Notes: generated from the letters alone by a model not told the origin. A DNA stretch of 64,000 nt from Geotrypetes seraphini (GCF_902459505.1 NC_047096.1:18380501-18444500); one strand, 5' to 3'; shown: positions 32,101 through 44,583, counted from the first letter of the stretch. Numbers and translations are program-made.

Positions 32101-33977
32101 TCCCGAGCAAAGCCACATTAATAAGACATTCAAAGGAGCAAACATGGTGGGTGCTCAGTACCCCCAATATTGAGCACACTCATTCACTGTGCCCAGGGAG
32201 GGGTATTTTGTATTGTGTTTGGCACCCCCAATTCATTCTGAAATGCTGACACCTATGACGACTTTTCTCTGTCCTTGCTTCTGGAGACAGAAATGGGGAA
32301 AGGATATACCAGATGACAACAGAATTGAAAGTGATACTTCCCAAACCAACATCTATCTGTCTCTGAAACTCTATTTGGAAACTGCTTTGGGAAAACTCAC
32401 CAGACAACAGCTGCTAGCCAAGTGTACACAAAGACAACTCAGGCAATATCAATTTCTAGTGATTACTCAGCTAGACAATTCTCGTGTATTTGAGAGTTTT
32501 TAAAGTTATTGGAAACTGGGATGTCAAGTTTCCTAATTTAATTTCATTCCCCTTATGCAAACTTCTAGTAGCAATAGTTAAAAAAACAAAACAAAACATT
32601 ATTTATTCTGTCCTGTCCCAAAAAATGAGTCAGTTTGAATGCATCTGTGCAGATCTGTATGACATGTCAGTCACATACCCTAAGTTCCTGACAGTTGGAG
32701 GTCAGCATCTGCTCAGCTATGGAAACATCTGGAGCCTTGTCTCTGTAATGTGTCTGAAGATGAAAAGTGACTGTAACTAGTAAACTGGGCAGATGTTGAG
32801 ATGGAAGTCACTAAGCACTAGAATGCATAGAGGTCTTGATAGATGGTTCCAGAAAGTGCGCAGAATCTTAAAGCAGTATAAGAGTGTATCTTGCAAGAGG
32901 GAGAGCCCAGTACTGACTAAAATGGATGCATCTCTCTTCTAGAAATCAAATATAGATTAAGGAAATATTTAACAACCATGATTTCAACAGCTATTAGGAA
33001 TCAACAGTCTGTGTACAGAAATCATTCAGTGTTTAGCCACAATAATACATTCACAATATATATTTATAAGTATATTATACTGTATATCTCTCTCTTTATA
33101 TATAGATCTCTTTAAATTACACAGTCATGTACAAAATGGTGCACTGCAGGTACAATGGTGCCTTTTGATGGTTAGCAAGCCTGCATCAACTGAAGAGAAG
33201 CACCAGATGAGACATGTTGGTGACATCACATCCAGTCACATGATTTAAAATTCAGGAAGGGTGTTCTGGATAATTCACACAAGAACAGCCGGAAGTGATG
33301 TCCAGTCTACTAGGGGAAGGTGATCTGACCACCTTCTGGAGAAGACAAAGGGTGGAAGAGGTGATTAAGAAGGAGGACTTCCCAATTTTTTTAGAAGAAC
33401 CAGAAACTGTTTGTTGGTCAATGCTTAAATGATCAAGGGAAAGCGTGATGCACAAAGACAGAGAGGCTCCAACTTTTCACAGAGCAGGTTCACTGCAATT
33501 GTCTCCCCTCTTTTTCATTTTCTTTTACAACTTTATTTCCCTCTCTATGCCCACAAATTAACCTCTTTTTTTTTTTTTGCTTTGTATTGCACTTTTTGGT
33601 CAGAAGCTTCAAACATGCCAAGGAGATCAGAATTAACAGTGAGGAGATAGATGGAGCCATTCCAGCCCTCAAGACATTACTGAGGACTTCAGCATAAAAA
33701 AGTAACATCCTAAACAAAATATATTGCAAGGTTTCTGGCACACTCAATCGGATTCTGGAAAAGAAGGAGTTGATCTTGAAAATGATTTAAGCAGCCAGGA
33801 CAGGCCTAGTTAAATATTGCTCCATCAGCTATCCATTGATATTCAGCAACTGGGCCATACTGCCGAATGTTGGCTCGGCCACCCCAACACAATCGGGAAA
33901 GTGCTGGATGGAGTCAGAAGGTACGCACATTCCAGTGATAGCCCATGTCGATGCCCACATACCTAACTTAAAAATAA
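32101..33977. other. Intergenic sequence, unidentified
   Basis: A TA-rich microsatellite lies near 33050-33115. Several open frames of 60-100 codons show no family resemblance. No splice-flanked conserved exon is seen. Confidence 0.3.
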
Positions 33978-34224
33978 AATCAGAAGATATGTATACATTT
34001 CCTCAAACAAAGCGCTTGAATAGTAATAATCAAATCTCTCTTATACTAACTGCAACATGTAGTATATATTCAGAGACCTGACAACCACATGGGATAATAA
34101 TCCCAAAATAAGTCTCACCAACCAATCACTGCATATACATGCCTTAATAAATCTTAATTAAAATAATCAGTATATGCTCAATAAATGGAAAAACGTCAAA
34201 CTAGATCTCCAAAAACTGGCTTAA

Positions 34225-34285
34225 CAAAGTCCCAACATGGACCGTGCTTGTTTCCTGCTTCAGGAAACCAAACTCAGGACTTTAT
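34225..34285 (-). ncRNA. Degenerate hammerhead-like motif in the Penelope-like arm
   Basis: On the - strand AAAGTCC and GGACTTT could form stem I, with CTGA after the first strand, a long GTTTCCTG/CAGGAAAC hairpin, GAAAC and a CACGGTCCATGTT block. The order resembles the better-preserved motif at 31113-31163, but the core boxes are changed. It supports a common origin of the two loci rather than activity. Confidence 0.4.
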
Positions 34286-35516
34286 AAATTTGTCAAAAGA
34301 AGGTCCCTATAAATCAAAAAAATACTCTTGTTACTCAAACAAGTTGTTGCTGCATTACACAGTCGCTCATGCTTGTCTTAACGGCAACAGAACCAGGCGG
34401 TACCTGCTCGTGTATCGTATTCTTTTCGATCCATATTCATCCAAAATCAAATGCTTGTAACCGCCAGCACACGCCGCAGTGTTAAAACTGGAAATGCCCC
34501 ACGTGACGACAAATAATGTGGAACAGAAGGAAGGGCCATTGGGGGAACCCAAGAATGAAACAAACTAACAAGAGTAAAATTCTGAGCCCAACTGTGAACT
34601 GGAACTCAAGTTAAGAAAGCCCTCCATTCAACGTCATTATTGAGCCCAAAAGCGGTTATAGTATTCAACTTCTAAAATCCAGCAGTGCTCTTTCTTCCAT
34701 AATGTTGCTGCAGAATTACCCCCCCCCCTTCTTTCAAATGTCGGAGCTTCCAAAACCGTGAACTGTAAATCCTCTGAATCATGCCGATGTTCAACCCAAT
34801 GTTGAACCAGCGGCGCATCTGTGATTCGATTACCGATTATGACAAATGTTCCACAATTCTCGTCTTAATTGCCCTTGAAGTACATCATATCCTATACAAG
34901 ACAAATGACATGGACAATGGACAATGTATAACATTCTAATGGGTTCACAGCTGTTGGCTCCTTCTCATGACCCATCGAAATAAAACCATTTTGACACAAT
35001 TCACACACACACCTTACATTTACCGCATCATTTTACTATTCTTATGGAAAATTGTACGAGTACTGTTAGGAACATAAACACAAAAATTCAGAGTAATGCC
35101 CCACCATTTCACCACAACTATCAGCATACCAGTGCATCCCTGCAAACATGACATGTAGTTGGAATCGTGCACTTTGTTTAGGAAATTGAACTTTCCATGT
35201 TTCCATTACTAAGAACAGAAAACAGCCATTGCAGAAGCAGACAAGCAACCATCACCACATTCTTAGATTACAACCATCAACCTGTTTATGATCCCCGCCC
35301 TGGAGACATTCTCCCTGATCCTCCATGCAACCACCTCTCCCTGTTTTGTCACCCTTCTTACTTTGCCATTCTTTCCCCTGTGATTCCCCCCCAAATCACT
35401 TTTCCATTGCTTAGGTGCTTCCTCTCACCTCCTCCTGCTCTCCGCTGTGTTCCAGAGCATTCTGTTCCAGTCTTGCTGTCATTGGCTCACCACTTGCTGA
35501 ATTTTCATTGGGTCAG

Positions 35517-35588
35517 TTGGGGCACAATAGACCAATCACAAAGGACCTCAGAATCCCTGAGGTCCTTTGTGATTGGCCCGTTGTGCTG
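35517..35588. repeat. Hairpin of about 30-bp arms
   Basis: The arms gaccaatcacaaaggacctc and gaggtcctttgtgattggcc are complementary around aatccc. It is probably the center of a small MITE lying inside the Penelope-like region. Confidence 0.7.
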
Positions 35589-35817
35589 CAGCACAACCAA
35601 TGAAAGAAAATCAGGACGTTTGCCAGCACTGCAATGTGGAGAGGAGAAAGCTGCATTCCTACTTCTCTCTAACCAATAGTAATTCCCTGTGCTAGCCTCT
35701 CCTTCCATGTCCTGCTTCGGGGTCTCTCCCAAAAAAATTGTGCAAATTTTAAACATTAACGATGGCGAGTTGGGAAGCAAGGCAGTCTGAACTAAGATAG
35801 ATAGGTAGACTGATAGA

Positions 35818-36505
35818 TAGGACCCTGAAGCCGTCGGCACAATGCGCAGCAGCGGCAAATAAGGCAAATAGAATGTTGGGCATGATAAAGAAAGGAATCT
35901 CGAGTAGATCGGAGAAAGTTATGCCGCTTTATAGGGCAATGGTCAGACCCCACTTGGAATACTGCGTCCAACATTGGTCTCCCTACCTAAAGAAGGATAT
36001 AAAACTGCTGGAGAGGGTGCAGAGACGAGCAACTAAACTAGTGAAGGGTATGGAGAAACTGGAATATGAGGATCGACTTAACACTGGGATTGTTCTCCCT
36101 TGAGAAAAGGAGACTGCGTGGGGATATGATCGAGACCTTCAAAATACTGAAAGGAATCGACAAAATAGAGCAGAGAAGATTATTTACATTGTCCAATTTG
36201 ACACGGACAAGAGGACATGAAATGAAGCTAAGGGGGGGCAAGTTCAGGACTAATATCAGGAAGTTCTGCTTCACACAGAGAGTGGTTGACATCTGGAATA
36301 CTCTCCCAGGGGAGATTATTGCGGAATCGACAGTCCTAGGCTTCAAAAGCAAACTAGATGCATATCTCCTTGAGAGAGGCATATAAAGATATGGTTGGAT
36401 ATAAAATAAGCCAGGTGTATACCTAGCAGGGCCTCCGCGTGTGCGGATCGCCGGACTTGATGGACCGAAGGTCTGATCCGGAGATGGCGCTTCTTATGTT
36501 CTTAA
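35818..36505 (+). mobile_element. CR1-like LINE 3' end
   Basis: The frames read MLGMIKKGISSRSEKVMPLY, then RPHLEYCVQHWSPYLKKDIK, and after a frame change GLFSLEKRRLRGDMIETFKI, ending LLERGI. The 3' UTR has gggcctccgcgtgtgcggat and ends cttcttatgttcttaag. It is the same subfamily as 16490-17325. It lies between the two Penelope-like arms, so it arrived after that element. Confidence 0.88.
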
Positions 36506-36529
36506 GAGATTGGTACGCTTCTAGTGTTT

Positions 36530-36911
36530 ACTGACATGAAGGCAGAACCTGGGGCAGCCCGCCCCCCACTCCCCTGATAGGGGCTCCAACATGGCAGCTG
36601 TTCTCACAAGCTGCCGGTGGCTCCCCAAAGTTTTCCCTCTGCCACAACTTCCCGTTTCTGACAGGGCGGATTGCTGCAGAGGGACAGCTTTAGGGCAGCC
36701 GCCGGCAGTTTGTAAGAACAACTGCCATTTCAGGGCCCCTCTGAAAAGGAACATGTAGCATTTAAGAGAGTTGTTTTAAGTTCGGACTGCGGAGGCCCCC
36801 TGAATCTGTGGGGCCCAGGGCAGCTGCCCTGTTCGATTCCCCCTAAGGCCCCACTCATAGTTTCAGGCCCTAGGCACGTGTCTCCTGGGCCTACTCTTTA
36901 ATCCGGCCCTG
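36530..36911. mobile_element. 3' part of a hAT (CAGGGCCGGATTAA family)
   Basis: It is homologous to 13760-14100. Shared blocks include ggggcccagggcagctgccc, ggcccctctgaaaaggaa and the end tttaatccggccctg. The left terminal repeat is absent. It lies directly next to the right Penelope-like arm. Confidence 0.8.
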
Positions 36912-37383
36912 GTCACGTAGGCAGTTCAAGTTAACACCGTGGCATGTGCTAGCGGTTACAAGCATTTGATTTTGGATGAATATGGATCGAAAAGAATATG
37001 ATCCATGAGCAGATACCTCCTGGTTCTGTTGTATTAAGATACTTACGAGGGACTGTGTAATGCAGCAACAACTTGTTTGAGTAACAAGAGTATTTTTTAA
37101 TTTATAGGGACCTTCTTTTGACAAGTTTATGAAGTCCTGAGTTGGAGATTAGTTTGACATTTTTCAATTTATTGAGCATATGCAGATTATTTCAATCAAG
37201 ATTTATTAAGGCGTATGTATGCAATGATTGGGTGGTGAGGCTTATTTTGGGATTATTATCCCATGTGGCCTTCAGGTCTCTGAGCATATATTACACATTG
37301 CAATTGGTATAAGGGGGGTTTTGATTACTATTCAAGCGCTTTGTGTGAGGTAATTTATATATTATCTTCTGATTTATTTTTTA

Positions 37384-39721
37384 ATTTTTCCTTTCATGCT
37401 GTATGAAGACAATTTTTTTTACCTTTTTGTGTTTTGACTTTGTGCACATACCTAAGTGGTAGGTATGGGCAGGTAGGTAGGTATGCAGAGAAAGCAAGCC
37501 TCTTTTCTTTGCCCAGTTAGATATGTGGGTACTATAAGCTGGCACCTGCCTAACTTCCATGTCCACTGAGAATCCAAATATTTAGTACAGTACCTAAACA
37601 TGGTTGACATTGAATATCCAGGTCTAATTCATCCCACAGTGGACTGTGGCTTTAAAACTGCTGACCGCCATGGATTGAATATCACCCCTAAATATCTTTT
37701 AAATCTCACACCACTGGACTCCCCAAAGAAAAAAAAAAATTCCATTGTTACATCCTAAGACAGAATACTCTGAATTTGTACTACATGACCAGAGACCTCA
37801 AAGAGATAGAAGACCCTAGCCTACCATATCCTACATTGTTGGGAGACCCCCAACAAGAAGAAGAAAAATGTCATTTGCAGAGAGACAGAGGTTCCCAGGC
37901 CATGCCTCTCAAGCCACATGCTACTATTGACTCAAAATAATATGAACAGTCCCCCCTGTCATACCCTAAGCTATAGGGGCTCCACCAAGAAGAAGGTCCC
38001 TGGACAAGCCCCAAAGTGGAAGGAGATTTCAGAATGTACCTGTTGTGTTCCAATGTGTTGGAAGATAGCAGAGAATTTGCAGAAGCTTATCATTGCTGTA
38101 GAGTGAAATGAAATTATAAATAATCAGTGCTAGGAGTTATTAATAGTTGGTTACTTCTTAGAAGCAGCCATATACAATATATATTGCTGTTGGGTGAACT
38201 GTATGCAGAGAGGTTAAGACATGCATGCAGGTGGGAAAATGTGGTCCTTTGTTTTCTCTACGACGTTTACAGGCCTTGGTGGCCTCCAAGACATTTAGAG
38301 TGTGTGTATGCATGTGTGCTTGAGGAGAGAAAAGGAAAGGATGCAGGTGCTGGTCTTCATTCACTTTTTGAGGTTTGCAGAAAGGGAAGGGGAACATACT
38401 GTGAAACAGATCAGATCACTTACCCTAACTCTTTTGGGACACTCTACTCTCTCGGGATATTTGCTCACACTTTAGGAATGCTCTCTATCCCTCTTTCAGA
38501 AAGTTGTCTTCACAGACTCAGGAAGCTCCCCTTAAAACTCCTGAAAAATTCTTCTAAACTCAACTGGAATGCCCCCTATTCTTTCAAAATATTCTTCTCT
38601 CGGAACAGTAAATTTGACTCAATTAATTCTCTAGCCCAGGAAAAGTCAAATTGTAATCCTGGATTCAAAAAGGTGTGGGCCACAAGATGAAACCCTGTTA
38701 AAAGAAGTGTGAGCAAATCCCAAGACTTTCAGATGTGTCTTAAGATAAGATCAAATTCTGAGTGCTGGTTGTGGCTCCATTTGAAGATCTGAGGAGGTCT
38801 GGTGCTCTAGCACTACAGTATAAGAGCCATGGGTAAGAGACTTTAAAAGCTGTGCACTGGAGCTGGCTAGACTATCACTTTTCAAAGAGGTCAGATACAA
38901 AAAGATTGGGAAGCACTGTGTCAGTCCTTCACTGTGCTTGCAGTGAAATATGGGAATCAGGCAGCCCCCCCCCCCAATAATGTTACAACAAGTCCAGTCC
39001 AATCCCTCTGTGCTCAGGGCATGATCCTTAATATATGTGGTGCTCCATTATAATAAACAACATCATTAATTTCAGTTCTGTACCTTTAAAGATCCGAGTC
39101 TGGTCACGTCCTATCCATAATACGTAATCCCCTCTGGGTATGAATGCTGCTGTTATAGGTTACACATTAGGTGGAACAGGAATCAGAACAAAGTCAGTTT
39201 CAATTAGAGATAGGGGTCTTTGATATTTTTTGTCATAACTGTGACAGGTCATTTCTCAGAGTGCAAACCAGAAAGAACCACCAGATTGATAAAACCTGGA
39301 CCACAGGTTTTCCTGCTGAGAAGTAACATACAAAAAGCTGCGTCACCCAACTTCGGCCAATCGGAGCATACCCGTCATCCATTCGTTCACAATAAAAATA
39401 AATCCTTCAACACAACCAATCAGAATGCTTGCATGACCAAGAGAGAATGCATTTCCCCAGGAACTGAGGTAGATCTCTCTGGCAGGAGTGTGGGATGCGA
39501 GGCACAGCACTAACTTATGGTTTCACAGATGCATCTTAAATTAAATTACATAAAATACACTGTCCTATGAGGAAACCTTTACAAAAGATAACCTGGACTG
39601 GACGATCAGCAAACCCCTTCGGATGCTCTGTGTGACACCATATGGGTCTGGCTGAAAGAGATGAAGAAAGCTACAGAGAAGAGGAGGAGCAAAAACTGGT
39701 TGCATACATCAGGCTATGGGA
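37384..39721 (-). other. Probable PACSIN1 3' UTR and flanking sequence
   Basis: This is the stretch downstream of the PACSIN1 stop codon (reading on the - strand) as far as the Penelope-like arm at 37383. It contains no ORF with recognisable similarity and no obvious repeat hallmarks apart from short homopolymers. The 3' UTR end cannot be fixed because I find no clear polyadenylation hexamer on the - strand here. Confidence 0.35.
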
Positions 39722-39841
<120 letters not shown>

Positions 39842-39909
39842 TTAAAGAGAAAGACCAGTAACTGAAGGAGTAGTGGTGACTTTTTGGTTAGACAAAGGAT
39901 AGATCTATG

Positions 39910-40080
39910 GGGGTCCATTTTTTTTTTGGGGGGGGGTAAATATTTTTTATTGTTAAGTTTTCAAAAAGTATACTAACAAACACTTCATAACACAGGAAAC
40001 AAGTGCACAGGAAACAAGTGCAAAGCAATCCCTACCCACCCAACTCTCTCCCCCACCACCTCACAGATCCACTACGTGGG
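39910..40080 (-). mobile_element. L1-like LINE 3' end, - strand
   Basis: A T-run followed by G-run at 39920-39937 and then ttttttattgttaagttttc is, on the - strand, the poly-A-ended tail of an L1-like element. The C-rich flank (ctctcccccaccacctcac) resembles 56700-56765. The flank gggtccatttt occurs at 39909-39919 and 40078-40088, so a target duplication of about 11 bp is visible. Confidence 0.6.
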
Positions 40081-40797
40081 TCCATTTTAATGTGGATCTA
40101 TTTTAATTTGCATATGAATACAGTGAAAGCTTCATGCTGAGGCAAGAGGATGGAGGCTCACCGAGGTCTGAATTTTTATTCAGCCAGGCTGATGCATTCA
40201 GCATCTACAGCATTAATCATTTTTGGAGTTTTCCTTCAAGAGGTGGGAGATTTTCATTAGAATGCCTAAATGCAAAGTCCATGAACATTTTTCAGTCTGT
40301 GGACCTAGCAGGCAATTTTTGGAGAACTACATAAATACCTTTTCTTTGAGAATTTGCTAAACGTGAGTATATGGACACAAAAATCCTACTGTCAGTGTCA
40401 GCTTTGTAATCCACTTTATATTAAAGATAGGCAGAATATAAGTGAAATTAAATATAAAGATAAAGATCTCTGTAGAATAATTTTCTGAAAGAGGAATAAA
40501 GTGTAGGCACATATTTGAAAATGTTATTCTGTACACAAATTTTACTCCTCCCAAGCACATCCTAGGAATGCTACTTGTTAGGATGGGAAAAGTGTGTATA
40601 CTGTGAACACCATGTGTATTTTTTAGATGCTCTTGTCATTTTCAGAAAGTTCAATTTATCTGAGCATATGATTTATAAAATTGTCTTAAGTTTCTTGCGG
40701 CGCCCAATGTGGGGCTTATACAAAAATTTCAGCCTGCATATACTCTATTGTAATGATTCAGCTAGAAAGAAATTGCAATATCAATTATTATAAACCA

Positions 40798-41221
40798 GTG
40801 AGATAGCTAGACAGTCAATTTTGGGTGTGCTTGAGTTCAAAGTGGATGGGCCTGAGCCTAAAGTGGGCATCTCTCTTTCCTTCCCTTCCCACCCCTCTGC
40901 TGCCTGTGCAGTCTCTCCCTTTCCCCCCACTTACCAAGTGCACATCGAGCCCTGCCTGTCCGCACCTTTTGAACTGGGATTGCAGTGGGTGGTGAGTCAC
41001 CCTTCCCCGGAGACAGAGTGCTGAGCTGTGTGGAGGCGCAGCGCTCCTGCGAGTGGGACTGCCACTGCAGCATCAACTATGGCAAGCTCTTCCTTGGCCT
41101 GTGCTTCATGGGTAAGTGATGAGCCATTATATCCCAAATGCTCACTATGCCACCATAGGAGACTGGGTGGGGCCTGAGTCGAAATGGGGCAGATAGGACC
41201 CACTAGTAACTATGTCCCTCT
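40798..41221. mobile_element. hAT-like element (catagcta family)
   Basis: It starts cagtgagatagctagacagt and ends agtaactatgtccctct. The interior gtgcttgagttcaaagtgga and gggcctgagcctaaagtggg are repeated at 51785-51825. This intron element contains no exon. Confidence 0.55.
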
Positions 41222-41370
41222 AATAATTGTTATTTATCCATAATCTAAGGTCTGAGCTCTTGCAGCATGTGTAACAATTTACTAAGCTAATAGAGAATGG
41301 ACTTTATGGTTTCCCTAATTTTGGGTCCTGTGACTAATGAAGGCAGTTTACAAAGATATCTACCTAGTTA

Positions 41371-41805
41371 AGGAGTCCTTTTACAAAGCTGTGGTAGAAA
41401 GTGGCCTTGGTGTGTACTTAAGCAGGTCTTTCTCACATACTAAGGCCTCTTCTTCTGCAGCTAGAAAATGGCTGATTTTTCATTTTCCAAATTAGTGGTC
41501 ATGTGATAATATTGCCATTAGCGCTTGGCCATTAAAAAGCAGTGCATGAGCCCTTACTGCCACTTATTTTGTAGGCAGTAAAAGTTTACGTACTAATCTT
41601 ATGCTCTCAGTAAGCAATACCGATGTGATTAGCGCAGACACACCTACTCTTCACCCCCAGATATGCCCCCTGCCAAAAAACTACTTTTTAGCACATGGGT
41701 AGCAAACACATATATGGGACACCTCAGTGTGCACCTTGATAAGCCCTTTTAAGCAGCACTAAGCACGCATTAGAGCTTACTACAGCTTAGTAAAAGGACC
41801 ACTAT
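41371..41805. mobile_element. Harbinger-like DNA element, 435 bp
   Basis: The left end ggagtccttttacaaagctg and the right end cagcttagtaaaaggaccac are complementary. It is the same terminal family as 992-1107 and 8458-8613 but with a longer, non-palindromic interior. It may be closer to the parent element. Confidence 0.6.
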
Positions 41806-41964
41806 GTATTTAGCCTGCTAGAGCCACAATGGTGAAAAGTATCTTGTAGAGCAGCTAAATCTAACCACCTGTCATTGAATGGCTAGATACAATCCCTCTG
41901 TATGTAGGCATCTCCTGGGCTTAGCTTGGACAATGGCGAAAATTACATAAGTCTATTGAATATT

Positions 41965-42003
41965 TCAATAGATATATATATAGATATATATATATATACA
42001 TAC
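41965..42003. repeat. TA/GATA microsatellite
   Basis: A run of atagatatatatatagatatatatatata. It lies in PACSIN1's last intron. Confidence 0.85.
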
Positions 42004-42243
42004 TCGTAGCGTCCACTGTGTGGTCTTATCCACAGAAATACCAAGGCAAGTATGGAGGTATTTTTACAACTGCATATGCGTTACCAGATTCTCAAGAGAA
42101 GACTACTTAGGTAGTTTCCTTCTGAAATTTCCTTAAGGAGGCTTTGTGAAAATTAACCCCCATATGTGTTGGCAGATTCAAGGAGCAAATACAGCGATGT
42201 ACACACTCCATCTCTCAGAGCCCCAACCTCATCTATACTTTAC

Positions 42244-42434
42244 CTGCTTTAAAGCTCAGTTCATCCTGTTCCTGTCCATCATAATCATAGAGGGCCCGTA
42301 CACGGATTGCCTTTGCAGCCTCCTCCTCGAATGGGTTAGCACCACCATTGGACTCACTGGCATTTAATGGAGTTCCGCTTTCATCATCTGACCATTCGGC
42401 AGCATATGGTTGACCACGCTCATAGCTGCTTACA
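42244..42434 (-). CDS. PACSIN1: PACSIN1 coding exon (NPF region and start of SH3)
   Basis: The exon reads [20 protein letters not shown], then [20 protein letters not shown], then [20 protein letters not shown], ending FKA plus a split Gly codon. The ALYDYDGQE motif starts the SH3 domain that binds proline-rich tails of dynamin, synaptojanin and N-WASP. Human PACSIN1 has two NPF motifs here that bind EHD proteins. In this sequence the second NPF is present but the first position reads TPL. The acceptor is gtttaaag, with AG at 42435-42436. The donor is gtaaag at 42243. The length is 191 bp and the phases fit both neighbours. Confidence 0.95.
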
Positions 42435-43373
42435 CTTTAAACAAAAACCAGCAGAATTCACGTGTTAGAAGGTAAGAGACCAAGACAGCTGAGAAATAAG
42501 GAAACCAGGAAACTGGAGGACAAATCAAAAGAGGAAGAAGTGAAAACCAGAGGGCCAAGGAGAATGAGATATAAAATAAATTAATTAATTAAAAAAACAC
42601 AAGGTCTGATTTTTGAAAGAAAATTTTTCATGGGCATTAATTGATAAAAATTCATTAATAAATCAAGAGTCCAAACTGAAAGAGAGAGATAGACAGAGGA
42701 TGAAAAAGACAGAGGAGAAGAAAGCCAGGGGAGGAAGATGCATTTCATGATATATAGTGCAAGTTAGATAAGATGTTGTTCCCCCATTGCCATATGTATC
42801 AATTTGGCTCCAATTGGCTATGGGGGAGTGGAGAGGAGGAAGAGAAAAAGACCCTTAGGGATGAGTTGGCAAGGGATGAGACCTTGTCTTCCGTGAGATG
42901 GCCTTTCAAACATCCTTTCAAACCTACTCCCTTAAGAGATACAAACATAAGACAATGACAATTCTATAGTATTCTGTGTTGCCTGTTTACCTTTAAGAAG
43001 ACAGAACCATTGGGATACTACTTAGACCATAGCAGTCAACTTTCCAATATGATTGGGAGTGCTAAACCTAATGGAACTACCATCCCTGGACTCAATCGAA
43101 GAGTTTGCTCAATACTGGGGGGGGAGGGGGGAGTTAGCACTCAAAGAGCTGGCTCCTGTAGCTTAGACCGTGTAGTGCTTGAGAAAGACAGAATGGCCAT
43201 GAAAAAGAGAAAAACACATATACCATGACACTACTAGGAAGAGATCTATCTTGTCTAGTGGGAAATCCAGGCCTAATCTTCTTCTCTTCACTCATCTCCC
43301 CCCTTTTGCCCCATTACCACACCCACCCAGCTCCTTCATCACAATGACAACTCAAGGCAAGCAGTCTACTCAC

Positions 43374-43501
43374 CTTCCACGGTCTCCACCTGGTGTTGTT
43401 GGCTCTCCAGATCCAGTGATATTGGTCAGAACAACCCCCTCGCCAGCCTTCTTTGGCTTTTCTTTTCTGGTTATTGTATGTGTGAGCTCTGGGTTCCACT
43501 C
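43374..43501 (-). CDS. PACSIN1: PACSIN1 coding exon (linker, about residues 304-346)
   Basis: This exon encodes the flexible linker between F-BAR and SH3. It reads EWNPELTHTITRKEKPKKAG and then EGVVLTNITGSGEPTTPGGD, followed by RG. Human has EWNPDLPHTTTKKEKQPKKA and GVALTNATGAVES. The acceptor AG lies at 43502-43503 and the donor gtgagt starts at 43373. The 128-bp length leaves two bases of a split Ser codon, which the next exon completes. The basic KEKPKK patch is kept, while the segment after LTN is diverged, as expected for a disordered linker. Confidence 0.92.
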
Positions 43502-43659
43502 CTAAGAATCATCAAAAGAAATCCTGCAAAGATTGAGCCCAGAGTTCTTATATACATTTCCCTTTGCTACCCAGGGCCCATAGGCCATACCTGACCTGTG
43601 GAAGGTAGAAGAAAAGCAGCCACAAGAATCAGGAGTGCGTTATTTGCACATTCCAGACT

Positions 43660-44110
43660 GTTTATTGCTCTGGGAAGAAGAATCAGATAAGGGGGGAGTG
43701 AAGAAAGGAAGCTGAGATAACGGGGCAAAGGAAGAAACCAGAAAGAGGGAAGGAGTCTAAAGGGGATGTAGCAAGAGAAGAAACCAGAAAAAGAGAAGGG
43801 AAAGAACAAAGAAACCTGAAGGCGATGGGGCAACGAAAATAACTAGAAAGAGGACAAGAGGAAGGAATTGGAAAAGAACAAATGGGGAAAGGTGGAGGAA
43901 GAAAACCCTAGAATTGGAAGGGGGAGAGAGATAAAATAGAAGCCCAAAAGAGGGAAGAAGGGGGAATGAAGCAAACCTGATAGGGAAGACATGTCATGTG
44001 ACAGGAGGACAGGAGAATAAGAGAGGAAGGTAGAATGGGTGGAAGGAAGGCGAGACTGAAAGGAAGGGGAAGAGTGAGATGGAAGAGGAGCATGAAACGG
44101 TTGATGGAAG
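43660..44110. repeat. Polypurine tract with weak tandem structure
   Basis: Over about 450 bp the + strand is nearly all A and G, with recurring gaagaaaccagaaagaggg units at roughly 60-bp spacing. It lies in the 812-bp PACSIN1 intron between the exons at 44314 and 43501. In the pre-mRNA (- strand) this is a long C/U tract upstream of the exon at 43501. Confidence 0.7.
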
Positions 44111-44313
44111 AAAGTTAGAAAGTTGGATCAAGTCAAAAAATAAAAATCAGACTACAAATGACAAAGCAGGGGTTTAACAGTAGTATACAACACTGAGCCC
44201 TGCAGAGATCTTGCTGGTCACCTTTTTGCTCAGGAAGTCAAACAAGGCATTGCCCTCCAAAGCTATGGGTCTGACTACAAACTATACCAGCCTCCCATGG
44301 AATGGTGACATAC

Positions 44314-44434
44314 CTCAAGCTGTGGCCAGTTCATGTGCATGCCAGGTCCAAACGTGCTACGGAACCACTTCAGGTCTTCCTGGACGTCTGCAGCACGGAT
44401 GGCATGTTCCAGCTCCCGGTACACTGTGATGTAA
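44314..44434 (-). CDS. PACSIN1: PACSIN1 coding exon (end of F-BAR, about residues 263-303)
   Basis: This 121-bp exon reads [20 protein letters not shown] and then [20 protein letters not shown]. Human has YIHVYRELEQAIRGADAQED and a closely similar end. It completes the F-BAR domain and begins the linker. The acceptor ctgcag ends at 44435 and the donor gtatgt starts at 44313. The first base finishes the Ser codon begun by the exon at 50458-50633, and the exon ends in phase 0. Confidence 0.95.
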
Positions 44435-44583
44435 CTGCAGAACATAGCAAATAAGGGCCGAATGAACCATGATACCACACATCCGAAGAAAAAGGTCTGG
44501 GCTGTAGGATGGCCACAGGAGAGCGAGTCACAGCCCCATCCATTCACAAGTATGGCGTTTTACAAAAGCTGCTCAGAGCCAGT

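Larger units (their letters stand above)
33978..37383 (-). mobile_element. Penelope-like retroelement with inverted terminal arms, interrupted by later insertions
   Basis: Arm 33978-34507 and arm 36912-37383 are inverted copies of each other. They share ccaaaatcaaatgcttgtaa, tactcttgttactcaaacaa and caaagcgcttgaatagtaat with few changes. Between them, on the - strand near 34660-34880, a reading frame contains APLVQHWVEHRHDSEDLQF and then LWKKEHCWIL, the typical C-terminal region after the GIY-YIG domain of Penelope-like reverse transcriptases. Terminal repeats in inverted orientation are known for this group. A CR1 (35818-36505) and a hAT piece (36530-36911) interrupt it. It is broken and old. 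Confidence 0.75.
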
